The notes beneath the pieces were generated by a model. The model worked only from the letters and a program-made list of their open reading frames with translations, made no database searches and had not been told where the DNA came from. DNA of 64,000 bases from Hydrogenophaga sp. SL48 (GTDB lineage: Bacteria > Pseudomonadota > Gammaproteobacteria > Burkholderiales > Burkholderiaceae_C): contig NZ_CP063400.1 in the NCBI RefSeq assembly GCF_021729865.1, positions 744,001 to 808,000 on the forward strand, written 5' to 3'. Each line of letters opens with the position of its first letter. The first letter of the stretch is position 1. Positions 26,931 to 37,963 of the stretch are shown here, in pieces. A program made the position numbers and the translations under genes.

Positions 26931-27215
26931 TCAGGGCTTGCCGTGAGCGATCTGGACGAAAATTTCGTTGGGCCGGACCATGCCCAGATCCTGCCTGGCG
27001 AGTTCTTCGATCATGCCCAGGCCTTCCTGCAAGTCGCGTACCTCGTTGGCGAGGCGGTCGTTGCGCTGCTGCGCTTCGCGATTCACCAAGTTCAGTACCG
27101 ACAGCTCGGTTTTCATGCGGTTCACCTTCGGCACGCTGCCCCGGCCAAACCACAGTTGCGCGTGGAGCACGAGCAGCAGCGTGATCAGCAGGCCGGGGAT
27201 GAAGCGATTCGCCAT
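26931..27215 (-). CDS. ftsB: Cell division protein FtsB
   Basis: 94 residues, the usual size. One N-terminal transmembrane helix (IPGLLITLLLVLHAQLWFG) is followed by a periplasmic coiled coil with Asn/Gln/Arg heptads (NLVNREAQQRNDRLANEV) and the conserved EELARQDLGMVRPNEIF. FtsB joins FtsL and FtsQ in the divisome. It lies downstream of eno in the common betaproteobacterial order pyrG-kdsA-DUF1330-eno-ftsB, 44 bases after eno. Confidence 0.93.
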   Translation of the reverse strand: MANRFIPGLLITLLLVLHAQLWFGRGSVPKVNRMKTELSVLNLVNREAQQRNDRLANEVRDLQEGLGMIEELARQDLGMVRPNEIFVQIAHGKP

Positions 27216-27259
27216 GGTGAGGAATTATCGGCACAGCCACCCGCGCGGCTGCACCGGAA

Positions 27260-28873
<1,614 letters not shown>

Positions 28874-28877
<4 letters not shown>

Positions 28878-29734
28878 TGGAAGTTGTTCTCCAACAGAGG
28901 ATTTGTTTTGGTGACGGAATCGAGCGCCACCAGCGTTTCCAGCAGCGCTTTCATGTGTTTGAGCGGCACGGCATTCGGGCCATCCGACCATGCCTCAGCA
29001 GGCTTTGGGTGCGTTTCCATGAACAGACCCGCGACCCCTGCGGCCACGCCTGCGCGGGCCAGCACCGGCACCATCTCGCGGGCACCGCCGCTGACGGCAC
29101 CCAGGCCCCCCGGCTTCTGCACAGAGTGGGTCACGTCGAACACCACCGGTGCGCCGGAATTGCGCATCTCGGCCAGGCTGGTCATGTCGGCGACGAGGTT
29201 GTTGTAGCCAAAGCTCACGCCGCGTTCGCAGGCCAGGAACCGGTCTTCCGACAGCCCGGCGTCCTTCGCAGCCGCGCGGGCCTTGTCGATCACGTTCTTC
29301 ATGTCCCAGGGCGCGAGGAACTGGCCCTTCTTGATGTTCACCGGCTTGCCCGACTGGGCCACGGCGCGGATGAAATCGGTCTGGCGGCACAGAAAGGCGG
29401 GGGTCTGCAGCACGTCGACCACGCTGGCAACCTCGGCCACGTGCGACGCGTCGTGCACATCGGTCAGGACGGGCAACTGAAGCTGGCGGCGCACCTCATC
29501 GAGGATCTTCAGACCGGCCTCGATGCCGACGCCGCGCTGGCTGGTGCCCGAGGACCGGTTGGCCTTGTCGAACGAGCCCTTGTAGATCAGCGGGATGCCC
29601 AACGCGGTGCAGGCTTCCTTGAGCTGGCCGGCGACGTCGAGGGACATTTGCAGCCCTTCGATCGAGCAGGTGCCGGCGATCAGGAAGAAACGCTGGTCCA
29701 GGCCGACGTCGAATCCGCAGAGTTTCATGGGCAT
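28874..29734 (-). CDS. kdsA: 3-deoxy-D-manno-octulosonate-8-phosphate synthase
   Basis: 286 residues. It condenses phosphoenolpyruvate with arabinose-5-phosphate to give KDO-8-phosphate for lipopolysaccharide. Diagnostic stretches are [52 protein letters not shown] and [32 protein letters not shown] has Asn rather than Cys at the metal-ligand position in the N-terminal region (AGTC retains Cys), so whether it is metal-dependent needs alignment. The start is either the ATG at 29734 or the ATG at 29728. It follows pyrG by 14 bases. Confidence 0.96.
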
Positions 29735-29748
29735 GAGAGCTCAGCCTT

Positions 29749-31458
<1,710 letters not shown>

Positions 31459-31529
31459 TTATAAAGGGCGCTCTTTTTCGGCCCCACCCGGCGCGGCGCC
31501 GGGTGACCGGCACTCGGGCCGGTGCTCGC

Positions 31530-32078
31530 TCAGTTGTTGCGGCGAACGCGGAGCAGGAAATTGCGCACCAGCGGGCCGCCACCGTCCGCCTGGGCGGTCA
31601 CGGTGACCAGAAAGTCCTCGTCGGCCGACGAGGTGTTGTCGTAACACTCGGGGAAGCCTTTGCACGACTGGGTGATCAGACCGGTGGCGGTGTTGATCTT
31701 CAGGTTGGCCGTGAGCGCCCTGGCCGCGCTCTCCGAGGCGTTCACGCCCTCGACCTTGAACGAGTAGCTCAGGGTCTTGCCCTCCGGTGGCACCGCCGAG
31801 GTGTCGATGGCCCAGCGCGACTGGGTGGCGGTGTTCGCCGCGTAGGCGGGGTTCTGTGCACCGAAGTCGGCTTCGGTGCCGGTGTAGAAAGAACCGTCCG
31901 GCTTGAGTTTGTCCAGCGGGTGGTAGCTGTCGCTGTCGGCAAACCAGAGATTGGCCAAGGCGCCCCCTGTGGGTGCCGGACCGGTGTCGGCCGCATCGTC
32001 CGATCCGCCCCCGCAACCCGCCAGGGCGGCCACCAGAGAGAGCGAGGCGAAAAGGTTCAGGTGGCCGGAGATGCGCAT
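31530..32078 (-). CDS. Hypothetical lipoprotein
   Basis: 182 residues with a lipoprotein signal peptide (LSLVAALAGC, lipid-anchored Cys about residue 22) followed by a GGGS linker. The mature part has two Cys in TQSCKGFPECYDNTSS that may pair. Its beta-rich sequence (SYSFKVEGVNASESA, DFLVTVTAQADGGG) resembles a small immunoglobulin-like or putative-Ig exported domain. No enzyme motif is seen. It is divergent from coaBC, with 91 bases between. Confidence 0.7.
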   Translation of the reverse strand: MRISGHLNLFASLSLVAALAGCGGGSDDAADTGPAPTGGALANLWFADSDSYHPLDKLKPDGSFYTGTEADFGAQNPAYAANTATQSRWAIDTSAVPPEGKTLSYSFKVEGVNASESAARALTANLKINTATGLITQSCKGFPECYDNTSSADEDFLVTVTAQADGGGPLVRNFLLRVRRNN

Positions 32079-32169
32079 GGTGTGTGGGTGTGAAAAGAGG
32101 TGACCGGGCGATTATGGCTTCGCACCGAAAGGGATGAGGGATCAGGTTTCAAACTGCTACATTGCGCCC

Positions 32170-33426
32170 ATGAACGACCTCGCCGGAAAACACATCGTCC
32201 TGGGCCTTTCGGGCGGCATCGCCTGCTACAAAGCGGCCGAATTCTGCCGCTCGCTGATCAAGGCCGGGGCCACCGTGCAGGTGGTCATGACCGACGCCGC
32301 CACCCAGTTCATCACCCCGGTGACCATGCAGGCCTTGTCGGGTCGCCCGGTGTTCACTTCCCAGTGGGACCAGCGCACTTCGGGTGGGGTGGACAACAAC
32401 ATGGCGCACATCAACCTCAGCCGGGAGGCCGACGCCATCGTCGTGGCGCCCGCCAGCGCCGACTTCATGGCCAAGCTGCTGCATGGCCGTGCGGACGAGC
32501 TGCTCAGCCTCATGTGCCTCGCGCGCCCGATCGACACGGTGCCGCTGATCCTGGCCCCGGCGATGAATCGCGAGATGTGGGCGCACCCGGCCACGGTGCG
32601 CAACGTGGCGCAGCTGCGCGAGGACGGCACGACGGTGCTGGACGTCGGCGCGGGCGACCAGGCCTGTGGTGAAACCGGTGACGGACGCATGCTCGAACCC
32701 GACGAGCTGCTGTACGAGGTCGTGCGCTTCTTCACCCCCAAGCTGCTGACCGGCCAGCAGGTGCTGGTGAGCGCCGGCCCGACCTTCGAGTCCATCGACC
32801 CGGTGCGTGGGCTCACCAACCTGTCGAGCGGGAAGATGGGCTTTGCCATCGCGCGTGCGGCGCATGAGGCCGGCGCCCACGTGACGCTGGTGGCCGGTCC
32901 CGTGAACCTGCCCACGCCGCGTGGCGTGGGGCGGATCAATGTGAAGTCGGCGCTGAACATGCAGAAGACGCTGAATGTGCTGAGCCAGACGGCCACCGTG
33001 TTCGTGTCGGCCGCCGCCGTCGCCGACTGGCGCCCGGCCGAGACGGCGGTGCAGAAAATCAAGAAGGACGGTTCGGGCCATGTGCCAACCCTGTCCTTCG
33101 TGGAGAACCCCGACATCCTCGCCGGTATCGCGAAGAGCCCGCGCGCGCTCAGCCAGACCCTGTACTGCGTGGGCTTTGCGGCCGAGAGCCAGGACCTGCT
33201 CGCCCACGCCCAGGCCAAGCGGCTGCGCAAGGGGGTGCCGCTGCTGGTGGGCAACATCGGCCCTGACACCTTCGGGCAGGACGACAACGCCTTGCTGCTG
33301 GTCGACGAACAGGGCCACACCGAGCTGCCCCGGGCGTCCAAGCTGTCGCTGGCACGGCAACTCGTGGCCGAGATCGCTCGGCGTCTGCCTGTTTCCACTG
33401 CTGCAGAGCCCGCCAAGGCGGTCTGA
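32170..33426 (+). CDS. coaBC: Phosphopantothenoylcysteine decarboxylase / phosphopantothenate-cysteine ligase
   Basis: 418 residues, the bifunctional CoA-synthesis enzyme. The flavoprotein CoaC half begins KHIVLGLSGGIACYKAAE and has PASADFMAKL, LAPAMNREMW and the catalytic Cys in ACGETGDGRM. The CoaB half begins QQVLVSAGPTFESIDPVR and contains NLSSGKMG and KIKK. The ATG at 32170 is preceded by TACATT ending 6 bases upstream, so the transcript may be nearly leaderless. An upstream in-frame start at 32134 would add a non-conserved stretch. Confidence 0.96.
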   Translation: MNDLAGKHIVLGLSGGIACYKAAEFCRSLIKAGATVQVVMTDAATQFITPVTMQALSGRPVFTSQWDQRTSGGVDNNMAHINLSREADAIVVAPASADFMAKLLHGRADELLSLMCLARPIDTVPLILAPAMNREMWAHPATVRNVAQLREDGTTVLDVGAGDQACGETGDGRMLEPDELLYEVVRFFTPKLLTGQQVLVSAGPTFESIDPVRGLTNLSSGKMGFAIARAAHEAGAHVTLVAGPVNLPTPRGVGRINVKSALNMQKTLNVLSQTATVFVSAAAVADWRPAETAVQKIKKDGSGHVPTLSFVENPDILAGIAKSPRALSQTLYCVGFAAESQDLLAHAQAKRLRKGVPLLVGNIGPDTFGQDDNALLLVDEQGHTELPRASKLSLARQLVAEIARRLPVSTAAEPAKAV

Positions 33427-33445
33427 CAGTGGGTCTCCCGGTGCC

Positions 33446-33474
33446 TTGTGCACCCCGGAAGGCGGTCGTATCAT
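33446..33474 (+). promoter_or_regulatory. Promoter of the metallo-hydrolase gene
   Basis: TTGTGC (33446-33451) and TATCAT (33469-33474) are separated by 17 bases, matching sigma-70 -35 and -10 consensus at 4/6 and 5/6. It is 46 bases upstream of the hydrolase ATG. The downstream -10 overlaps the left arm of a perfect palindrome, the usual geometry for repression. Confidence 0.55.
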
Positions 33475-33506
33475 CCAACAATAATTGCATGCTTATTGTT
33501 GGATGA
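33471..33506. promoter_or_regulatory. Perfect 14-base inverted repeat, likely operator
   Basis: TCATCCAACAATAA, an 8-base spacer (TTGCATGC, itself containing a GCATGC palindrome), then TTATTGTTGGATGA. All 14 positions pair. The AT-rich arms stand out in very GC-rich DNA, and the site covers the -10 box and the expected start of transcription of the hydrolase gene. A dimeric repressor (ArsR-, TetR- or MarR-like) is the natural reader. None is encoded next to it. Confidence 0.6.
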
Positions 33507-33519
33507 CCGAGGAGACACC

Positions 33520-34593
33520 ATGAAACGCCCCGCCATTGAACGTCCGGCCGCTGCCGGAGAAACAGCCCCGCTCGATTCCGCCTGGTCGCGCCGCCGCTGG
33601 CTGCGTGGGGCGGCGGGCCTGGGGGCAGGCGGTATCGGCCTGGCGCTGGTGCCCGAGGTGCGCTTGTTTGCCCAGCAGGTTCAGGAGTTCATCGAAGGGC
33701 CGCCGGTGCCGGACGTGAAGCCCGAACAACTCTCGCCCCACGTCTGGATGGTCTACGCGAAAGAAGGCTTTCCCACGCAGGAGAACCAGGGCCTGATGGC
33801 CAGCATCATTTTCGTGGTCACGAAAAAGGGTGTGGTGGTGCTGGACAGTGGCGCTTCGCTGCAGATCGGCCAGATGGCGATCCGCATGATCAAGACGGTG
33901 ACGCCCCAGCCTGTGATCGCGGTCTTCAACAGCCACTACCACGGCGACCATTGGCTCGGCAACCAGGCCTTCGCCGATGCCTACGGCAAGGATCTGCCCA
34001 TCCACTCGCTGGCGTTCACGCGCGAGCAGATCGCCGGCCATGAAGGCAACCTCTGGCGCAGCCTGATGGAGCGCTGGACCAACCAGGCCACGCTGGGCAC
34101 CAAGGTGGTCGCGCCCAACCAGACGGTGGAACATGGGCAGGTGTTCGACTACGGCGATGTGCAGATCAAGCTGCACCACTACGGCAAGGCGCACACGCCG
34201 TCTGACCTGTGTTTCGAGGTCGTGCAGGACAAGCTCACCTACGTCGGCGACGTCGCGATGGAGAACCGCATCGCCAACATCGACGACGGCTCTTACCCTG
34301 GCACGTTCAGGTACTACGACGCGCTCAAGAAGGCGGCCGGCGATCAGCTCTGGTTGCCAGGCCATGGTCGCGGCAGCAAGGACTTGCTGGACACCTATGG
34401 CACGTTCATGAGGGGCATCTGGGAGCCCAGCGTGCAGGCGGTGAAAGACGGCATCCCGCTCGATGGTGCGAAGACGCTGGTGATGAAAGACCCCCGCGTT
34501 GCCAGCCGCGCCAAGGCCATGGCCGGGTTTGACAGCAACATTGGGAAGTACACCAGCCTGGCTTACTTGGAGGCGGAGAAGGAAGCCTTTTGA
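33520..34593 (+). CDS. Tat-exported metallo-beta-lactamase-fold hydrolase
   Basis: 357 residues. The N-terminus has a twin-arginine-type signal (SRRRWLRGAAGLGAGGIGLAL), suggesting a folded, metal-loaded export to the periplasm. The MBL-fold metal site is complete in NSHYHGDHWLGN (HxHxDH), with later His and Asp ligands in THVGDVAMEN-like YVGDVAMEN and LPGHGRGS. It resembles SoxH/quinoprotein-associated zinc hydrolases in general layout, but the substrate is not readable. The ATG at 33520 has a GGAG site 8 bases upstream. An in-frame start at 33448 would run through the promoter and palindrome and is rejected. Confidence 0.85.
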   Translation: MKRPAIERPAAAGETAPLDSAWSRRRWLRGAAGLGAGGIGLALVPEVRLFAQQVQEFIEGPPVPDVKPEQLSPHVWMVYAKEGFPTQENQGLMASIIFVVTKKGVVVLDSGASLQIGQMAIRMIKTVTPQPVIAVFNSHYHGDHWLGNQAFADAYGKDLPIHSLAFTREQIAGHEGNLWRSLMERWTNQATLGTKVVAPNQTVEHGQVFDYGDVQIKLHHYGKAHTPSDLCFEVVQDKLTYVGDVAMENRIANIDDGSYPGTFRYYDALKKAAGDQLWLPGHGRGSKDLLDTYGTFMRGIWEPSVQAVKDGIPLDGAKTLVMKDPRVASRAKAMAGFDSNIGKYTSLAYLEAEKEAF

Positions 34594-34655
34594 GTTGGTG
34601 GTTTTGTGGGGTGTTTGGAGCGTCGTTCTTCAGGTGCAGCGTGCAGCACCTCGCG

Positions 34656-35173
34656 GCTGCGGCAGGCGCTGCCCGGTGGGGGCTCATCCGGGGTGGTCGG
34701 CTGCGCCGACTTCGCTGTGTCCGCCCGTCTGGGGCCGGCGCGGCCAAACTCTCTGCGTTCGCTTCGCTCTCTCCGTTCAGACAGTGGCCGTGAGTCAGTC
34801 TTTGAGGCGCGCACTTGCGCGCCCGGCCCCAGACGGGCGGACACAGCCACCCCGGAAAATCGCCCCCACCGGGCAGCGCCTGCCGCAGCGACAAACGTTT
34901 GGGTATTCCAGCGGTGGTGCGTCAACCCCTTTTCTGCCAAGGTGTGTGCGCTCAGGCCGTAGCGCGCCATGTGAGGCGCCGAGAAGCGCAGGGGTCGTGG
35001 CCGCGCGCGCAGCGCGCTTCGTCATCTGACTCGTCGCCATGTCTGAGCGGAGAGAGCGAAGCGAACGCAGCGAGTTTGGCGACGGGCCACGGCCGCGAGC
35101 ATCGCAGGGCAGTCGGCGCACCGCGCCGACCGCTTCACTCAAGCGCTGCGGCCTGAGCGCGCACACCTTGGCA
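34656..35173. repeat. Mosaic of interleaved inverted repeats in a gene-free region
   Basis: The 615 bases between the hydrolase and the ModE-like regulator hold no convincing gene. They hold at least four paired arms: 34656-34683 with 34862-34889 (28/28 complementary), 34716-34738 with 34823-34845 (23/23), 34753-34782 with 35041-35070 (29/30), and 34935-34965 with 35143-35173 (29/31). The first two pairs nest around a loop that contains one arm of the third. A further hairpin, gtcggcgc-acc-gcgccgac, lies at about 35112-35130. Open frames in all directions here are low-complexity shadows of the repeats. No transposase or terminal target duplication was seen. Confidence 0.8.
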
Positions 35174-35208
35174 CGCGAGGTGCGTGATCGAACCTGTCCT
35201 GGCGGGTT

Positions 35209-36321
35209 CTACCGCCACCAAGGCAGCAGCCGCTTCATCGCAGCCACCTCCCCGCTGTGATCGGCGGCGTAGCCGGGCAGGTGGTTGAGGTGTGACTGCC
35301 AGCGCGCGCTGCGCAGCAAGGCCAGCAGCCGTTGCACGGCCGGTTGTTCCAGGGCGGACTTCAAGCACACCAGCAGGTAACGTTCTTCGGTCAAGGGCAC
35401 GAAGCCCAGGCCCTGGCTGCGCGCGGCGTACTCGGTGCCCAGTCCCACGTCGGCGTCGCCGCTGGCCACCGCGTGCGCCACCGCGGCATGCGACGACTCC
35501 ACGCGGTCAAAGCCCTGAATGGCCTTGGGGTCGAGACCGCGTTGGGTCAGCAACTCTTCCAGCAGCAGCCGCGTGCCTGTGCCGCGCGCCCGGTTGACGA
35601 AGCGCGCGCTGTGTTGCGCCACGTCTTCCATGTCGCGCAGCCGCAAAGGGTTGCCGGGCGCCACCATCAGCCCTTGCGAGCGCCGCGCGAACCCGATGAT
35701 CTTGTGGGTGCCGGGCTTGAGCAGCGGACGGTAGGTGCGCGCGCTCAGGCTGCTCGCGTCGGCAAAGGGCTGGGTGTGAAAACCGGCCAGCAGGCAACGC
35801 CCTTCGTTGAGCGCACGGATCGCGTCCACGCTGCCGGTGAAACGGATGTCGAGGTGCAGGCGCTGGTCTTCGGTCGGGGTTGAGGGCAAAGCGGCAGCGA
35901 GTTCCTGCAGCTCGATCAGCGCGTGGTCGTGGCTGGCATAGAGCGTGAGCAGCTCGCTGGCCGGGCCGGGCGAGGTGGTCTCGAAGGCTCGTGAAAACGC
36001 GCGCTCCAGCTCGGCGCGCAAGGCCTCCACCTGCGGCCCCAGCCGCGCCTGCGCCAGACGCTCGGCCATCAGCAACCGTTGCCCAAAGGGCGACAGCTGC
36101 GCCGCCTGGCCCCGTTCCCACACGATCAGTTCGTGACCGAGCTGGGTCTCCCAGTCTTTGAGCTGACCCCACACGTGGCGGTACGACAGCCCCAGCTGGC
36201 GCGCCGCGGCCGAGATGGACCCGTGCGCGCGCACCGCCTGCAGCACGTCCATCATGGTGTTGCGCAGCAGGGCCGGGCCGTTGGGCCGTTCGGGTCGCTC
36301 GGCACTGAGCGAGTAGGACAT
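35209..36321 (-). CDS. ModE-type HTH regulator with periplasmic-binding-protein-like domain
   Basis: 370 residues. The N-terminus is a LysR/ModE-like winged helix (LLRNTMMDVLQAVRAHGSISAAARQLGLSYRHVWGQL is split here by position 15-50). The C-terminal two-thirds is a PBP-like sensor domain (LHLDIRFTGSVDAIRALNEG, NRARGTGTRLLLEELL, GDADVGLGTEYAA) of the kind that binds oxyanions. It is divergent from tupBCA, so it very probably controls tungstate uptake, functionally akin to but structurally unlike TOBE-domain ModE. The start could be the ATG at 36321 (MSYSLSAERP) or 36336. Neither has a strong ribosome-binding site. Confidence 0.85.
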   Translation of the reverse strand: MSYSLSAERPERPNGPALLRNTMMDVLQAVRAHGSISAAARQLGLSYRHVWGQLKDWETQLGHELIVWERGQAAQLSPFGQRLLMAERLAQARLGPQVEALRAELERAFSRAFETTSPGPASELLTLYASHDHALIELQELAAALPSTPTEDQRLHLDIRFTGSVDAIRALNEGRCLLAGFHTQPFADASSLSARTYRPLLKPGTHKIIGFARRSQGLMVAPGNPLRLRDMEDVAQHSARFVNRARGTGTRLLLEELLTQRGLDPKAIQGFDRVESSHAAVAHAVASGDADVGLGTEYAARSQGLGFVPLTEERYLLVCLKSALEQPAVQRLLALLRSARWQSHLNHLPGYAADHSGEVAAMKRLLPWWR

Positions 36322-36336
36322 CTCGATGCGTCTCAT

Positions 36337-36455
36337 GGGCGGCAAGTGTGCCTCAGCCCCGCAAGGGCTGGGCTCTACCCCTATGCACGCCATTTCATAC
36401 CGAGTTGCCACGTACTCTCAAAGGCCGTTTGTGCGCTTATGCTGCGGCGCAGCGT
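36337..36455. promoter_or_regulatory. Divergent regulator/tupBCA control region
   Basis: About 120 bases shared by the two divergent units. An imperfect dyad, TAT-GCTGC-GGC-GCAGC-GTA (36438-36456), overlaps the tupB start codon and is the best operator-like element. It has one mismatch per arm. No clear sigma-70 promoter was found, so the assignment of an operator is tentative. Confidence 0.35.
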
Positions 36456-37184
36456 ATGAACACCTTTTCCGATAGCGCTGCCACCGCGCTGCAACTCATT
36501 CTGGACGGCGACGCCGCGCTCTGGGCCATCGTCACGCGCTCGCTCGCGGTGAGCGCCACCGCCTGCCTGCTGGCCTGCAGCATCGGCCTGCTGCTCGGCG
36601 CCTGGCTCGCCGTGGCGCGTTTCCCCGGCCGCTCGGTCGTGTTGACCTTGCTCAACACCTTCCTCGCCATTCCCTCGGTGGTCGTGGGCCTGGTGATCTA
36701 CCTGCTGCTGTCGCGCACGGGCCCCCTGGGTTTTCTGGGCTGGCTGTTCAGCTTTCAGGCCATGGTGCTGGCGCAGGCCATTCTGGTGTTGCCGCTGGTG
36801 ACCGCGCTCACGCGCCAGGTGGTGGAAGACACCGACCGCGACCACGGCGAACAGCTCACCTCGCTCGGCGCGAGGCTGGGCATGCGCAGCCTGCTCATGG
36901 CCTGGGACGAGCGTTATGCGCTGCTCACGGTGCTGATCACCGCCTTCGGACGGGCCGTGTCCGAGGTGGGCGCGGTGATGATCGTCGGCGGCAACATCGA
37001 CGGCTTCACCCGCGTCATGACGACCGCCATCGCGCTCGAAACCAGCAAGGGCGACCTGCCGCTCGCGCTCGGCCTGGGCCTCGTGCTGCTGGCCGTGGTG
37101 CTGCTGCTCAACAGCCTGGTGGCGCTGCTGCGCCGCTGGCGCGAACACCTCGACGGTGGCGATCTTCGGATGGCCACCACATGA
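36456..37184 (+). CDS. tupB: Tungstate ABC transporter permease
   Basis: A 242-residue inner-membrane protein with five to six hydrophobic helices. The transporter signature loop is in RLGMRSLLMAWDERYALLTVL and the EAA-like region AFGRAVSEVGAVMIVGGNIDGFTRVMTT (read in two parts) is typical of TupB/WtpB-like permeases. It pairs with TupC and the binding protein TupA. The ATG at 36456 is chosen because upstream in-frame sequence (to 36348) lies in the control region and is hydrophilic and atypical. It overlaps tupC by ATGA. Confidence 0.92.
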   Translation: MNTFSDSAATALQLILDGDAALWAIVTRSLAVSATACLLACSIGLLLGAWLAVARFPGRSVVLTLLNTFLAIPSVVVGLVIYLLLSRTGPLGFLGWLFSFQAMVLAQAILVLPLVTALTRQVVEDTDRDHGEQLTSLGARLGMRSLLMAWDERYALLTVLITAFGRAVSEVGAVMIVGGNIDGFTRVMTTAIALETSKGDLPLALGLGLVLLAVVLLLNSLVALLRRWREHLDGGDLRMATT

Positions 37185-37963
37185 GGATCGAGCAACCCGG
37201 CGTCGGTCCAACCGCCAGCGACATCGCCCACAAGCCAGTCGTGCTCGCGCTCAAAGCGGTGCACGTGAGCCTCGGCCCGGCCGCGCAGGTGGAGGCGCTG
37301 CGCAAGATCACGCTGTCCATCCAGGCTGGCGAGCGCGTCGCGCTGGTCGGCCCCAACGGCTGTGGCAAGAGCACCCTGCTGCGCGCGCTGCACGGCCTGC
37401 TGCCCATTGCCTCGGGCGAGCGGGAGGTGCCGCAGGCCTCGCGCATCGCCATGCTCTTTCAACGCCCGCACATGCTGCGCATGTCGGTGCGGCGCAACCT
37501 GCAACTCGGTCTGTGGCTCAGCGGCGTGCCCTGGGGGCAGACGCGCGAGCGGGCGCAGCGGGCGCTGGCCCGCGTGGACCTGCTCCATCTGGCGGAGCGC
37601 AACGGCCGCGCGCTCTCGGGCGGGCAGCAGCAGCGCGTGGCGCTGGCGCGCGCCTGGGCCCTGCAGCCCGACGTGTGGCTGCTCGACGAGCCCACCGCCA
37701 GCCTGGACCCGCACGCCAAGCGCGACGTGGAGGCGCTGATCGCCGACTTCAGCGACGAGGCGCCGCCCCCGCACCGCCTGCCGCCCACGCTGGTGTTCGC
37801 CAGCCACAACCTCGGCCAGGTCAAGCGCCTGGCCAGCCGCGTGATCTACCTGGAGCAGGGGCAACTGCTGGCCGACCTGCCCGTGAACGATTTTTTCAAC
37901 CACGCCTTCCTGGAGGCGCACTGTCCCCAGGCCCACCTGTTCGTCAAAGGAGAAACACAATGA
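37181..37963 (+). CDS. tupC: Tungstate ABC transporter ATP-binding protein
   Basis: 260 residues. Walker A is GPNGCGKSTLLR, the Q-loop is in MLFQRPHMLRMSVRRNL, the signature is LSGGQQQRVALARA, Walker B is VWLLDEPTASLD and the switch His is in LVFASHNLGQ. The N-terminal ~20 residues before the fold are longer than usual. It energises TupB. The downstream tupA begins inside its stop (ATG at 37960, stop 37961-37963), so the three genes are coupled. Confidence 0.93.
   Translation: MRIEQPGVGPTASDIAHKPVVLALKAVHVSLGPAAQVEALRKITLSIQAGERVALVGPNGCGKSTLLRALHGLLPIASGEREVPQASRIAMLFQRPHMLRMSVRRNLQLGLWLSGVPWGQTRERAQRALARVDLLHLAERNGRALSGGQQQRVALARAWALQPDVWLLDEPTASLDPHAKRDVEALIADFSDEAPPPHRLPPTLVFASHNLGQVKRLASRVIYLEQGQLLADLPVNDFFNHAFLEAHCPQAHLFVKGETQ

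Noticed and set aside
33448..33519. N-terminal extension of the metallo-hydrolase
   Set aside because: It would translate the -10 box and perfect palindrome. The ATG at 33520 has a good ribosome-binding site and starts a sensible Tat signal.
34640..35200. CRISPR array, integron attC array or IS element
   Set aside because: Arms are inverted and of different lengths, with no regular spacer, integrase or transposase.
34594..35208. Small open frames between the hydrolase and the regulator
   Set aside because: They run through inverted repeats, exist on both strands, and lack ribosome-binding sites or family patterns.
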